NCBI RefSeq assembly: GCF_019175385.1
Contig: NC_083339.1
Location: 112,825,601 to 112,889,600, forward strand
DNA: 64,000 nt
Source of the DNA: Lycium barbarum
Lineage: Eukaryota; Streptophyta; Magnoliopsida; Solanales; Solanaceae
Reading direction: 5' to 3'
In this document: positions 35,585 to 48,380 of the stretch, piece after piece
How the letters are laid out: the number at the start of each line of letters is the position of its first letter
Numbering within the stretch: position 1 is the stretch's first letter
The notes under the pieces: generated by a model
Told to the model about the DNA's origin: nothing
Seen by the model: the letters and a program-made list of their open reading frames with translations, nothing else
Databases searched by the model: none
Position numbers and translations under genes: made by a program

Positions 35585-36784
35585 ATTTGTAGACAGAACA
35601 GTTTATGTTTTAAGTTGTTTTTTTTTCTGCAACTTTTTTTTGATGTATAACATCACTGTTGCGACATTATTTTTATGAAGATTTTAGAAGAATTTTTATG
35701 TATTTTTGTAATGATCCCGCTTGTTGTATAGTCTAATCATAGATTTGAATTCTGTTTTTATTACATTTATATTTTTCTTGTATAGTTACTGCTAAAAAAT
35801 TACAAAGTGCATTTCAATATCAAGTTTGTATTTCCTACATGTTTTCACTATATTTTATTGATGAACCAGGAAGAGTTCTATGCATTTTCTCTATATATTC
35901 ATGGTACACTTGAATTCATTATTGAACCATAAAATCCATTTTTCTGTACAATATACTTCAAAAATTAAAGAACAATTTTAATACTTCTAAAGTACATACA
36001 AAATACAAGTGAAATATATTGTAAATATATTCATTACGATTCAAATCTTACGGATCAATTAGAATACACTAAAAAATACAATCATAATACAGATAAAATA
36101 CAGTGAATCAAAAGCCACCTTAGGGATTAAAGTTTTTTTATGGAGTCAAGTTTTCCCATCTTATTAAAGTTACTAAATAATATTCAATATCAGCTTATTG
36201 CACTCAATAACTAATATTTTTGATTTTTAATAATGTAATTTCATTGAATATTCTTAATAACGAACACAAAACCGATGGTCATAGCATCAGGAGACAATCT
36301 CAACTTGTCACTATGCAATTCAGTTGATGAACAAATCAAGCTTTGCATGATTTATGGAACATTAAAAAGAGATTTGTTTTTTAGTTATATTTTGGGAATA
36401 AATATGAAGAGAGTTTTTGAATTCAAATTTTATGTGAATGATTAGATGTTGAATGAGATATGTGATTAGATATGGAAGAGAATGAGATTTGCATGATTTA
36501 TGGATCATTAAAAACAGATTTCTGTTTAGTTTGAAAAAGATTTTTTTTCCTTAAATAGAGGCATTATTTGCTCAACAGTTCCGTGTATTTAGTCTATATT
36601 TTGGCTATATTTATGCGACGCGTCCAGGACCTAAATATAGGAAAAACCAGCTATGAATTGTAAATAATGAACTTGTAGTTATAGCTTGTTAGAAGCAGCT
36701 AAAAGATAGCTATTTGTGAAAATTTAGCTAATATTTTTGGTGCGGCACGGCTAGCCGAAAGTCCACATTGAGGAGCCGTTTGAA

Positions 36785-37340
36785 GAGTCTGGAACCAAAA
36801 TGCCCAAAAAACAAAAACATTTTGAACCAAAATACCCCAACAAAAAAAAATGTTACCAAAATACCTTTAGCGCAGTAATTTACTGCGCTAAAGCAGTTAA
36901 CGGGGACGACTCCGTTAACTACTACAACGCAGTAATTTACTGCGCTATAGTGTCCCTCCCATTTTTTTTTCGGCCCTTTTGGTTAACCCTTCTTCCATTA
37001 CACTTTTTAACGTACTCTGACCATAGATTAATCATGCTTCGGGACCCCGGAACCTCAATATTTTATATAGAACCCTACTTATTTTTGTGCGATTAATAAG
37101 GTAGGATCAATACATCAAGGATACACAAAAGTTCGGATGGCCGTTTTAGTGGTTGAAAAGTGCTCGAACGCCATTTTTGTTTGAAGGCTCGGTGACATTA
37201 GCTTGAAGTTCTTTGCGAATACTTAAATTTGTTCATTAATAATTAATCAAAAGTTAGTCAAAATGGCAACATTCATACAAAAAAAAAAAAAAAAACTTAA
37301 TTAAATTGCATCATTCATAACCTTTAGTAGATGAAAATAG
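36785..37340. repeat. Left terminal inverted repeat of the MULE
   Basis: Matches 61575-62107 in inverted orientation, including the blocks cgaagcatgattaat/attaatcatgcttcg and gcttgaagttctttgcgaat. It contains two palindromes: 36865-36893 (perfect CTTTAGCGCAGTA/TACTGCGCTAAAG arms) and 36924-36949. Confidence 0.9.
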
Positions 37341-37424
37341 TTAAACTTGTTCATTAATAAGAAACCCAAACTTTTTAAAATACAATCATCAAAGTAAGAA
37401 AAAAACTTAAAAAACATTCATCAA

Positions 37425-40028
37425 TTAATGCCCTTGAGTTGATCTTCTGCCACCACCGCGAGGTGTGCCACCACCACTAGAGGTACTTCCACTACGAAAG
37501 TTTCCTCCACCACGAGAGGTACTTCCACCACGAGATGTAGTTTGACCACCATGCCGTAAGGGACACTTGCGCTTATCATGACCAACATAATTGCAAAATG
37601 AGCATTTTCGAGTGTATCTCCCCGGTGGAACATCCATTTCATTATGAATACGCGAGTATGCATTCTTTCTGAATTTACGGATACATGCTTTATTTTCAAC
37701 CATTGAAAATGGATGCGGTGGCCAATAACTCTCACTACCAAGTGGGTAGAACCTTCCAGCATACGTTCTTGCATAATTTTCAACTGTATATTCCTCATCC
37801 ATGTATGGGGAGGCGTTCTTTCCCATTGCGATAAAACACTTGAAGGCATGAGAACATGGCATGTGATATGATTGCCACTTGCCGCATGTGCATGTTTTTG
37901 AAATCTCACAAATTGTGTGGATGTTACCTCCTTTACCTTGGTGCACACTTGTTGTAAGTTCAAATATGCGCTCTGCAGAGTTGTACTCCATCCGGTCATG
38001 TTTCTGAGCCTTATATTTCTGGTACTCGAACAGTTTTGACGGTTTTGACATCTATCTTAGACCTGCTGTTGCATGTGCTTTGACCTCTTTTGATCTACTG
38101 ACAAACCGCTCCACAACTTGCTTAAATGGCATTCTCACCATTGCGGTGACGGGTAGTCCCCGTGCAGATTTCAACAAGCCATTGAATGACTCAGAGCTGT
38201 TTGTTGTCAGCATACCCCATCGCCTACCTTCATCCTGGTGTAATGTCCATTTGTCTTTATCAATTGCATTCAACCAGTGGAAGACTTCCTCATTCGCCCG
38301 CCTAATAATGTCCATCTGCAGGTTAAACTTCTTCTCCTGATGCTCTGTTGCAGCCGCCCACATCCAATTGCAAAGTGCTGGGATTTGATATGTCTTTTGG
38401 AAGTTTGCCTTCAAATGCCTTAAACAATAACGATGGTAGGCAAAGGGTGGCTGCCACCCCTGCAAATTGAACATATTGTGCATTATGCCAGCATGTCTGT
38501 CTGATATCACACATATTCACATGCGATCCTTAATAACGTGTTGCCTTAAGTAGTCTAAAAACATACGCCACGTACTAATGCTCTCATTAGCTGCAATTGC
38601 AAAAGCTAGAGGGAATACAGCTCCATTTGCATCCATTCCAACTGCTATTAGCAGCTTTATGTCATACTTCCCGTACATATGTGTTCCATCTATTGATATT
38701 ATAGGCCGACAATGAGCAAAACCATCAATGCATGGTTTTAAAGCCCAAAACACAAAATCAAAAATATTACCGGGCACACCAGGCTTCGATTTGAGCTTTC
38801 ATTCAACAACAGTACCATGATTGAAGTGTTGTAGAGCCGCCATGTATCTCGGCAACGTCTTGAAAGAGCCCTCCCAATTGTCGAAGACTATCTCATGTGC
38901 ACGCCTACGCCCAAGATACGCCTTCCTCCTAGTAACAGTTTTGCTATATACTTTCAGGACAGCTCTAATACAATCTTTAATAGGGAACCTGAAAAAGTTG
39001 AAATATAAGCATATAACAACGAGGAACATTATATTAACACCAAAAATAAAATAAACTTAGGCGAAGGGGATACCTTGGGTTTTCTCTAATGTCGCCAACT
39101 AATACACGCGCAATCAAATTAGTATCTAGATTGCAATGATCATCTGGGAGGTCACCCATATCACAAGTGTACTTTGTGTAGAACTTTGAAATAGTCCACA
39201 TCTTTTCAGCAGTTTCCTTACCACAGAGCATCCATTCGCGGCCTTGATATTTTCGCTTGCAGACCAATCGCCAAAGTTTTCGTGTGAAATCATCAACTTT
39301 AAACTCCCTCATCCCCTGGATGCAATAAATCTTAACAGCCTTTTGCAATGATTTTTTCGAGCTGAAAATCATCCCTTTTTCAATATGAGCCTTTTGTTTT
39401 AAAAGATCCATTGGCTCTTTCCACAAATTTCGCCGAATATGATCATCATCCGCAGTAAAGACAAAGACATCTGGGCGATCTTAAAGATGATCAAGATAGG
39501 GGATCTTATCGGAATGCCACTGAATCGGGTCGACTCTTGCTATTGAAATTGGCTTTGCGGCTAAATTGGAGTTGACTCTTGCTGTTCAAATGGTTGCTGT
39601 GAATTCAGCTCCTCCTCGTGTGCTGGACTGTTCATCATGTCTTGCAACAGTTCTACTTGATGTTGAGGATTAGTTCCAACCTCAATCTCATCGTCACTTT
39701 CCTCCGCATTAGGTATTTCCTCACTATCGCTGGATGATGTCACTATATAATTTGGATAATCCGGACCATCTATAGCAGGCCTTTGCCTATAATTTGGTGC
39801 AACCACCACATTCTCCCTACATAACAAATTAGGGTGTTTTAACTACCACACATCAAATAACACTATTGATGTAAAAACAAATAGACGTACCGTTAGTAAT
39901 CAACTGCATAGAAACTTGAGGAAGGACCATCGCTTTGAGTTGTTAGATAGGCTGAGGATGTTCCAACCTGATTCATCCATCCTAATTGAGGAAACCGTCC
40001 GATACGATTCATATCAGGTGTATAACCC
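37425..40028 (-). pseudogene. MuDR-type transposase, exons 2-4 (main part, broken)
   Basis: Predicted exons 40028-39891, 39816-39074 and 38988-37425 with GT...AG borders. Exon 3 carries the MuDR N-terminal domain (FSSKKSLQKAVKIYCIQG...VCKRKYQGREWMLCG). Exon 4 has the MULE catalytic region: IISIDGTHMYGKY (first Asp), MISDRHAGI (second Asp), CLRH, and NSSESFN (likely Glu). A SWIM zinc finger follows (C-T-C-G-K-W-Q...C-S-H), then a CCHC knuckle (CSFCNYVGHDKRKC) and a Gly/Arg/Ser-rich tail. In-frame stops lie at 39893-39895, 38799-38801, 38517-38519 and 38052-38054, another near 39480, and a frameshift near 39560. The protein would cut and join the element's ends. It cannot be made intact now. 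Confidence 0.9.
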
Positions 40029-40047
40029 CTAAATAATATAATCGACA

Positions 40048-40109
40048 TTATTATTATTATTATTATTACTATTATTATTATTAATATTATTATTATTATT
40101 ATTATTATT

Positions 40110-40187
<78 letters not shown>
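40048..40187. repeat. (ATT)n/(AAT)n inverted microsatellite at the virus border
   Basis: About 60 bp of ATT repeats switch through ttgttaataat to about 75 bp of AAT repeats, so the tract can fold on itself. Copy A of the virus starts directly after it at 40188. It lies in the predicted transposase intron, which ends at AG 40029-40030 (minus). Confidence 0.9.
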
Positions 40188-40231
40188 TTGTTACCTAGAT
40201 GACATCATATGGCGGCGCGATCCTGCTGGCA

Positions 40232-40244
40232 TTCTGGTATCAGA
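40232..40244 (+). promoter_or_regulatory. Viral primer binding site (tRNA-Met), copy A
   Basis: TGGTATCAGAGCC, the complement of the initiator tRNA-Met 3' end, priming minus-strand synthesis in Caulimoviridae. In copy C the corresponding site is cut at the microsatellite border (only tatcagagcc remains, 59267-59276). Confidence 0.85.
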
Positions 40245-40294
40245 GCCATGGTGATTCAAGAGTGAAAGGTGATGTAATTCAACGAATTCATATC

Positions 40295-41340
40295 ATGAAT
40301 TTTATAAATCGCAAAAGAACTGTTAAAAACAGTAAAAAAGAGGAATATGATACTCCTCAAGAATTGGAGCTCCTTAATAAATGGACGATTCCTAAAATAG
40401 AGCCCAGATTAATATATCAGATGGGTACTTTTGAGAAAATAGGACTCAAACAAGTAGTTAAAACTACTGAAGAAACCATGACTGTAGATAATGATCATGC
40501 TACTTTTAGATTATTATCTGACAGTGATCTTGCCCCTTATAGGGTAACCCATAGATTTATGCATATTGGATTAGTACAGGTTGCATTTAGCCTTTAACCT
40601 TAAGAGGTTTACCAGAAAGCTTTATAGCATCTTTAAGAGATGGAAGAAACCGAAACTGGAAAAAATCCTTCATAGGGACAGTTCAAATAAGTTTGGCTTA
40701 TGGTCGAGTTTATTTTAATGCTTATCCTAACTTGCAGGTATCATTGCAAGATGACAATTCTTTAGATGCTTTAATATTAAGTATCAAATTGCATGACTAT
40801 GATTATATGCCAGGTATAGAGGTAATATCCATCTGCTATAGAATATATTATAAACCATTATATACTATGAATCCTATGTGTAAAATCATGAATTTTAAAA
40901 ATGAAACTGTTTCAATTGAAACTAATTTTGGTAAATCCAAAATTATGACTAGAAGACCTATCAAGTGGGATGAAATAGATTTCCCTAAAGAGTGGGTCAT
41001 TGAAGGAGCAACACCTCCTCAAAATATTTTTGCTGAAATATCAGAAATTGAACAGATCCCAGATGGGACAATTAAATTAAGGTTCCATGAACCGGAAGTT
41101 TTAGAAGATAATGATCATGCTAGTGTTCGATCTGGTATACCTAGATCTATGTCTTCTAACAGATCTTATATATCTCCTGTTGATTATATTGTGCAGACTC
41201 CATCAAGAGCTTCTACTTCTCAAATGAGAAATACTAATTCTAATAGAATTGGTAATTTGAAAATTGATCAGAATAATATTGTAACTGGTACCCAAGACCC
41301 AGAATTGACTGAGTCAGATATGGATTTTCCAACTATTTAA
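40295..41340 (+). pseudogene. Viral movement protein, copy A (frameshifted)
   Basis: Begins MNFINRKRTVKNSKKE at ATG 40295 and resembles the 30K-superfamily movement proteins that widen plasmodesmata. Copy A loses frame at about 40588-40592, where copy C keeps it; the frame then resumes at about 40600 and ends at TAA 41338-41340. The stop overlaps the ATG of the next ORF (TAATG). The C-terminal third is Ser/Asn-rich. Confidence 0.8.
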
Positions 41341-42089
41341 TGGATCAAGTCCAAAAAATAGATTTTAGTCGGGGATGACCCGCAAGATTGGAAATCAGCA
41401 AAGAGTTTTATACTCCTAAATGGATACCATTTAGAAAATGTTTTTTTGATAATTTTAAACCAGAGGAAACAATAGTTTTCCAAGAAGAATTTTATAATGA
41501 TCTTTCCAAACCAAATAAGATTATATCTTTTGTGCCTTGGTTTATGGAAAAATATTTTGCTAATTATATCTCTGTTCTTGAAAGAGATTATAAATTAGCT
41601 AGTGGGGAAGTTGTTTATACTATATTTCCTCCACAACAATCTTTTCAAATAGGGAAGGATTTGCATTTTGCAGCCTTTTCAAAATTGATTGAAAGCGATA
41701 ATTTGCCTGTCATGACCAGATATATTAATAATATGGTTAGACAGCAAAATTATTCTAATATTTATATGAATATTTTGGGTGAACAAATATTTTCACTTCA
41801 CGAAAAAGTTGATAAACTTTTAACTTGTATTAATAAGGTATCTACTTATGATAAGGAGAAACAAAAGGAAGTTGTTACTCCAAGTATACAGCCTCCTCCT
41901 GAGATTCATGATTTTAAATTAAAACCTTTATCAGATTTAGAAAAACTTTTAGATGAAAAATTTAAAGGTTTGAAACTCAGTCCTTTAATGGCAGAGGACG
42001 ACCAATATTTGTCTGATATGGACTATAAGGCTCGCATATCATCAGATTATAATAAAATTGATGAATATTATGCTGTTAAGCCTACCTAG
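41340..42089 (+). pseudogene. Viral ORF between movement and coat regions, copy A
   Basis: Starts at ATG 41340 (overlapping the previous stop) and runs about 250 codons to TAG 42087-42089. It is interrupted by TGA 41376-41378, where copy C has a sense codon. The segment KVDKLLTCINKV and the following region look helical, and the position suits the N-terminal part of a coat/virion protein. The terminal TAG is shared with copy C. Confidence 0.7.
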
Positions 42090-42092
42090 AGG

Positions 42093-43507
42093 ATGTACTA
42101 CTATCCTCGACCAACTCCTCAAGATGTTTTATTAGAGGAGCATGACCATGTTATTTCCAACAGTTGTAGTGGTAAGGAAATATATGAATGGAATATTGAC
42201 GGTTATACTGAACGTCAAATTTATTGTACTATTCATAGAATGTTAATGTACAGCACAATCTGCAAGGTTCATAAAAACACTGAAAAAGTGATTGCAGATA
42301 TGATCATAGCTGGTTTCACTGGCCAATTAAAAGGTTGGTGGGATAATTATTTAACAGCTACGCAACGTCATTCGATTTTAGGCGCTGTTAAACAGGAGCC
42401 TGGTAATGAGGCACTTGTAGCTAATGCAGTTTATACACTGGTTATTAATATTGTTGAACATTTTTCAGGAAGATGGTCTAATAATAGTGAGTCTATTCGT
42501 ACCATGCTTCAAAATCTTAGATGCAAGACCCTAACCTCATTTAGGTGGTATAAAGATGTTTTTCTTTGCAGGGTCATGAAATTACCAGAGAGTAATGACT
42601 CTCACTGGAAGTCCAAATTTATAGATGGACTCCCTCCTCTTTTTGCAGAAAGAGTTAGAAAAGCTCTTAGGAAAGGGGATAGAAGTATTAATTATGATTC
42701 TTATACTTATGGAAATTTAATTGGTGCTTGTATGCAGGAAGGACTAGCCTTATGTAATGAAATTAGGCTCAATCAGCAGATCAAGCGCCATGGTCTTAAT
42801 GAAAGACAACAATTAGGAGAATTTTGTGGACAATTTGGATTAGACGTTCCACAATCTTCTAAAAAGCCTCATTGGCATAAGAATAAACATAGGGACTTCC
42901 AACAATGGATGGAAAAGCGCTTGCGGAAAAAAGCTAGGCGCAAAAAGACTTTCAAAGAAAGTAAGGATTTTACTAAATCCAAAAATCCAAAAGTCTGTTA
43001 TAAGTGTGGCAGAGTAGGTCATTTTTATAAGAATTTTAAGGTTAAGGAAAAAATCAAAGCCCTTTACATAGATGATGACCTTAGAGAATCTTTATATAAG
43101 ATTTTGTTAAATTCAGACCCGAACCACAGGATGATTCTTGTAAGGAAAGTGATAGCTCTTCTAACCCTTCTTCAGATGAAGATATGAGGGTATTAGACGA
43201 AGAGAGTCATATCTCGAATAGCTCAAATGATGAGTGTCAACCATGCCAATTAGGGAAGCCTTGTGTGAAAACTAAGGAGGACGATGAGTTTTATAAACTT
43301 GTTTCTCAATTTAATGAAAACAGTCTTCATGTTTTGGATGGTAATAACCTCTTTGACCTCCTTAAACATATTAAGGATCCCAATCTTAAGTCCCAGATTA
43401 TAGACCAAATAGGTTCAAAACAGCAGCCCCAAGAAGAACCAACTGCTGTAGAAATAAGAGAACCTACCGGACCTTATACTATGGCTGGAGTCAAGAAACT
43501 CCTCTAA
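42093..43507 (+). pseudogene. Viral coat protein core and zinc knuckle, copy A
   Basis: Begins MYYYPRP. The segment EYWNIDGYTERQIY-type text followed by W-W-D-N-Y is the conserved core of caulimovirid coat proteins. A zinc knuckle follows (CYKCGRVGHFYKNF); its fourth ligand is Phe instead of Cys, unlike copies B and C. A Lys/Arg-rich stretch lies before it. A small deletion near 43125-43185 shifts the frame, and TAA 43505-43507 stops it. Confidence 0.85.
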
Positions 43508-43804
43508 GAACGCCGGAATATCATAAACACACCGGCAACCACTCAAGACTTAGAAAGAGAGGTTTATAACCTTAAACAAGAAATTTCCACCCTTAGGAGA
43601 CACCAGACTACTCTAGATCATAGGGTCTCCCAACTTGAGGGAAAAGGAAAACAGATCATAGAAACACCAGTTTATAATACGGTAGAAGATCTACTAGTTA
43701 ATAACACCGTAGCAACTGTGCCTAAGGAGGAAGGAGAAAGTAATAACCCAAGCTCCAGTTTTTTGACAAAATTGGATATTATTACTTATTTTAAATTTTT
43801 TATA

Positions 43805-44125
43805 AAAATTACTCTTTTAATTGATTACAATTTCAAAAAAAGAGTTTACTGCTCTTGTTGATAGCGGAGCAGATTTAAGTTGTAATCAAGAAGCATTAAT
43901 TCCTTCAAAGTATTTTCAAAAAACTACTCATAGTTTGCGGTCTGCTAGTGGCCAAAAAATGGGTATTACTTATAAATTACTCAAAGCTTATATTTGCCAA
44001 GACAAAGTTTGTATTCCTGAAAGCTTTGTACCGGTAAAAGATATTTCAAACCAAGTTATTTGGGAACTCCATTCATCCATAAATTATTTCCTATTCAATG
44101 GATGGATGATAAGGGTTTTATAGGA
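43805..44125 (+). pseudogene. Viral aspartic protease, copy A
   Basis: The frame 43821-44123 carries the retropepsin-type site LVDSGADLS with intact Asp-Ser-Gly, then SKYFQKTTHSLRSASGQKMG. The link to the reverse transcriptase frame is broken near 44060-44120. The protease would process the polyprotein. Confidence 0.8.
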
Positions 44126-45701
44126 ACCCATGAAGAAAAACCGATTAAGTTCCAGTTTATAACTAAACCTTTTTCGAGAATTTTAAATGAAATCAAAGAC
44201 AAGTTGATGAATAAGCATCAACAAGTCAATTTTCTTAAACAAGAAATTTATACTTTTCAAATTGAAGATATTTTACAAAATCCTAAATTACAGGAAAAAC
44301 TTGAGTTTATCAAAAATCAATTTTCGCTTCAAATTTGTAGTGATCATCCTAATGCTTTTTGGGAAAGGAAAAGATATATTGTCACTCTTCCATATGAAGA
44401 GTCCTTTTCTGAAAATAATATTCCTACTAAAGCAAGACCATGCCAAATGAATTCCGAATATTTGGAATTATGTAAAAATGAGATTTCTTCTCTTTTACAA
44501 AAAGGTCTTATAAGATCTTCGAAATCTCCATGGTCATGCACAACTTTTTATGTTAATAAACATGTTGAACAGGAACGAGGAGTTCTAAGATTGGTTATAA
44601 ATTATAAACCTTTTAAAATGGATTCGATATCCAATTCCTAATAAAAAGGATTTATTAGATCGCCTTCTTAATGCAATCATATTTTCTAAATTTGATTTAA
44701 AATCTGGTTATTGACAATTCCAAATAACCGAAGCAGATAAATACAAAACTGCTTTTAATGTCCCAATCGAACAGTTTGAATGGAATGTTATGCCTTTTGG
44801 ACTGATGAATGCTCCTTCAGAATTTCAAAAGATTATGAATGATATTTTTATGGCTTATAGCAGCTTTATCATTGTTTATATCGATGATATTTTAGTATTT
44901 TCAAATACTATTGAAATGCAATTCAAATATCTTGATATATTCAAGCAAATTATAATTCAAAATGGTTTGGTTATATCTAAACCAAAGATGTCTCTTTTTC
45001 AAACAAAATTCAGATTTTTATGTCATAATATTGAAAAGGGAAAAATTATTCCCTATTAATAGAAGTATAGAATTTGCTTCTAAATTTCCTGATATTATTA
45101 CTGATAAAACTCAACTTCGAAGATTTCTTGGAAGTTTAAATTATATTTCTCCATTTTATAAAGATTTGACCCAAGATACATCTATTTTATACGATAGATT
45201 AAAAAAGATTCCAAAACCTTGGACTGATGCTCATACGCAGGTAGTTCAAAAAATCAAGGATAAAGTTAATAATCTTCCTTGTCTTACTTTAGCTAATCCT
45301 AACTGGAAAAAAATTATAGAAACTGATGCCTCTGATATTGGCTACGGAGGAATATTTAAACAACTTTCTCCAAATGATAAACAAGAATATTTAGTCCAGT
45401 TTTATTCTAGCAAATGGAATAATAGTCAAAAGAACTATGCTACTGTAGCAAAAACAATCTTGATATAATAAAATGTGTTCTTAAATTTCAAGGTGATTTA
45501 TACAATCAAAAGTTTTTAATAAAAACTGACTGCCAAGCAGCCAAATTTATGTCTAATAAAGATTGTAAACATGATGTTTCTAAACAAATGTTTGTCAGAT
45601 GGCAAGCTCTTTTAGCACCATTTGATTTTGAAATTCATTACAAAAAGGGATCAGATAATAGTCTCCCTGATTTTCTCACTAGAGAATATTTAAGTTCATA
45701 A
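44060..45701 (+). pseudogene. Viral reverse transcriptase-RNase H, copy A (broken)
   Basis: Frames 44060-44641, 44790-45059, 44962-45468 and the tail to TAA 45699-45701 together cover a caulimovirid polymerase. Motifs seen: LLQKGLIRSSKSPWSC, KFDLKSGY, MPFGLMNAPSEFQ, catalytic YIDD at 44877-44888, then RRFLGSLNYI and RNase H IIETDASDIGYGG. Breaks include a frameshift near 44610, a TGA near 44713 and frameshifts near 45050 and 45460. This enzyme copies the pregenomic RNA to DNA. Confidence 0.9.
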
Positions 45702-45723
45702 CTGTCATTTTCTCATTTGCAGG

Positions 45724-47182
45724 ATGAGACCCACATTGACACCTCCCTCTAATAGAGGAAGGGGAAGAGGACAAAAAGGAACGGGCAGAGGCACTGTTCT
45801 TGCCCAAATGGGTAACAAAAGGCTAATAGCCGACAATATTGCAGAAACTTCTGGTAATACCCAGAAGCAAATCACTTATGCTGAATATCTGACTTTTATA
45901 GAAGCACAGAAAAAACGGGATAATATGCCTCCATCATACTCCAGTGCTCCCATAATCGATGATAATGGGGACACTGGTGCATATGAAGAAAATGCTCATC
46001 GAGAGTTAATAATTCTCCTTGAGAATGATGACCTCCAATAGAAGGATAAACCTTGACAAATAATGCAAAGGTATTTTGATACAACGTCATACGCTACTCC
46101 GACTTATAAATATCGGATGAATTATGAAATGATCCTTTCATATACAGGGTCAGCTGAATTCCAACATTTTTATCCGGCTAATACCAAAAAAGTTTATAAC
46201 TTTTCCAAGATCGTTATACAAAATATCTTTTCTCCAAATGAATGGGGAATAAGTCCATTAAAGGACAAGGATTATATCCACCCAGAATAAATAAAAAGTC
46301 CCAGTTAAATTCAATTATTGGGATTATGTTGAAAGCTTTAATAAAGCTTTTTTCTACGAGAATGATAATAAAAAACATTCTTGGTTTATAAAAATTTGTG
46401 TCAATATTTATAAACAGGGCATTCCAAATTGGTTTTATCAATGGTGGATCCATTATGTTCCAACCGTAAAAATTTTACCAGAACCCTTCAAGAGTTTATA
46501 TACTGAATGGGTTGATGTTTCTCCAAAAATAATAGATTTGGAAAATAATATTACTTTCTCTGAAGAAATTTCTAAAATGTATTTCTTCATTGAATTTTCT
46601 ATTCTATGGATCATGAAATGGTCAGTGGAAGTGGGTTATACCCCGCAAAATATGCCTTGCGTAAATAGAATTTTTTATACAAAATTCTGGAAAGAATTGA
46701 TTCAAAAATCAAAAGATGGAACCATCCCAGGTCAAGATTTAATATATCAGATTAAGACTACTATTACACATTATAAGGACTCTATTATTTCCAGACAAAA
46801 GGAAGTTCCCAGTCCTTTTGAGCATATTGCTCGAAAAATTCAAATGAAGAAAGAAATAATTCCCCCAGAACAGCTTATAGCCACATGCTTGAAGTAATTT
46901 AAATCTAATTTAATGCATCATCTTTATATGGAAGCTATGTCAAATACATCAATGGCATCCGTTGGTCATACCACTGACAATGATAATGAAGAAGATGAAG
47001 ACTCTAATACACAAGTCTTAGCAGGAGAATCTCAGAGTCCAACTAATACAGAGGTCTTAGCAGGAGAATCTCAGAGTCCAGCTAATACAGAGGACTTTGC
47101 ACAATTTGCGGCTCAATTTCTTAGCCAAACGGAAGAATCTTCCAGCTCTACAGAAGACAAGGGCAAGTCACCAATGAAGTGA
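45724..47182 (+). pseudogene. Viral terminal ORF, copy A (unknown function)
   Basis: Follows the polymerase by about 22 bp. The N-terminus is Arg/Gly-rich (NRGRGRGQKGTGRG), the middle has aromatic segments (NEWGISPLKDKDYIHPE, later GIPNWFYQWW), and the C-terminus is acidic and Ser-rich, ending KGKSPMK. Stops near 46039, 46057, 46288 and 46896 break it. Its position matches the second ORF of florendovirus-like genomes, whose function is not known to me. Confidence 0.75.
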
Positions 47183-47393
47183 TTGGTGGGACCCGCCACT
47201 AGGCGGCTACTTTAATAAAGAAGGAATCTGCTTTAATAAAGCAACTTTAATTATTAGGATTGCAATAATTATGTTTTCCACTTTGGTCACTTTCAGCCAC
47301 TTTTACTTTTTACTTTTCGTCTTTCTTTTTATTTGGCCATAATGTTGTCGGCCATTTACTTTTTGATGTTGTTGCTTAGTATCCATGATCCGT

Positions 47394-47400
47394 TATATAA
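47394..47400 (+). promoter_or_regulatory. Viral TATA box, copy A
   Basis: TATATAA in cgttatataaggatc, preceded by an AT-rich non-coding region with two ctttaataaag motifs. This is the expected place of the pregenomic RNA promoter. An AATAAA at 47491-47496, about 90 bp downstream, is the likely polyadenylation signal used on the second pass, as in other caulimovirids. Confidence 0.75.
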
Positions 47401-47490
47401 GGATCATTCTTCTCAGTTGAGAGGGAAGTCTTGGATTCCCCAAGCACAAACTCTCTCCCACTCTCCCTTGTAAAAAATCTTTCTTACATA

Positions 47491-47496
47491 AATAAA
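47491..47496 (+). terminator. Viral polyadenylation signal, copy A
   Basis: AATAAA about 91 bp after the TATA box. Equivalent signals on the minus strand are at 48282-48287 (copy B) and 53094-53099 (copy C). Confidence 0.65.
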
Positions 47497-47870
47497 AGTT
47501 TGTTCACATAAATTTAAGGTATAATTTTTATTTTTATTTCTTTATTTTTTTAGTTCATGTTTAGCCTTATAGGCTAAATACTCCGTTGAATTACGTCACA
47601 CTAGACTACTGAGATCATTGTAATAATGCTTTAATGCATCATGATCGAAGCTAAAACATGATGTTCAAGGTTAGGTAGAGGCTGACCCAGGCGGACTGTT
47701 CATAACCAGGCGGTGGTCCTGTTGTTTGCCCGCTTAGCCGAGGATGGCATTTTAGGGCGTTTGTTGGACTTGTTCTGGTCGGAACAACCCCAACGCCAGG
47801 GTCGGAAACCTAGTAAAATTGTTGTTACCTAGATGACACCATGTGGCGGCGCGATCCTGCTGGCATTCTG

Positions 47871-47879
47871 AAGAACACA
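47871..47879. other. Tail-to-tail junction filler between virus copies A and B
   Basis: The bases aagaacaca lie between the leader end of copy A (gcattctg at 47870) and the leader of copy B, which begins in inverted orientation at about 47880. Filler of this kind is typical of end joining. Confidence 0.75.
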
Positions 47880-48380
47880 AGCAGGATCACGCCGCCACAT
47901 GATGTCATCTAGGTAACAACAGTTTTACTAGGTTTCCGACCCTGGCGTTGGGGTTGTTCCGACCAGAACAAGTCCAAAAAACGCCCTAAAACGTCATCCT
48001 CGGCTAAGCGGGCAAACAACAGGACCACTGCTTGGTTATGAACAGTCCGCCTGGGTCAGCCTCTACCTAACCTTGAACATCATGTTTTGGCTTTGATCAT
48101 GATTCATTAAAGCATTATTACCTTGATCTCAGTAGTCTAGTGTGACGCAATTCAACGGAGTATTTAGCCTATAAGGCTAAACATGAACTGAATTAAAAAT
48201 AAAGAAATAAAAATAAAAATAAAAATTATACCTTAAGGATGTAGGTTGTGCTCAGCAGAAGGAGATTTATATAAACAAACTTTTATTTATGTGAGAGAAA
48301 TTTTACAAGAGGGACAGAATGGGAGAGAGCTTGTGCTTGGGGAATCCAAGACTTGCCTCTCAACTGAGAAGAATGATCCT

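Larger units (their letters stand above)
32560..36784. other. AT-rich intergenic region with tandem repeats
   Basis: No convincing gene. It holds a degenerate repeat (33358-33566), a long (AT)n tract, short direct repeats (34590-34700), a 100-bp-scale tandem repeat (34857-35123) and one possible small coding fragment (35465-35584). The 147-codon open frame at 34261-34704 is Phe/Ile/Ser-rich with no recognisable domain and is not called. Confidence 0.5.
40188..47870 (+). mobile_element. Endogenous caulimovirid copy A
   Basis: A near-complete copy of a pararetrovirus genome: tRNA-Met primer site, movement protein, coat protein, zinc knuckle, protease, reverse transcriptase-RNase H, a terminal ORF, then promoter and leader. 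The first about 49 bp (40188-40236) recur at 47822-47870, so it is a linear copy of a circular genome of about 7.63 kb with short terminal redundancy. There are no LTRs and no integrase, as expected for Caulimoviridae. The gene order with an extra ORF after the polymerase and location in a microsatellite suggest a florendovirus- or petuvirus-like member; the genus is uncertain. Frameshifts and stops make it defective. Confidence 0.9.

Noticed and set aside
33960..36750. A large element bounded by similar AT-rich text (agctataac / gttatagct)
   Set aside because: The similarity between the flanks is weak and no target duplication is visible; boundaries could not be supported.
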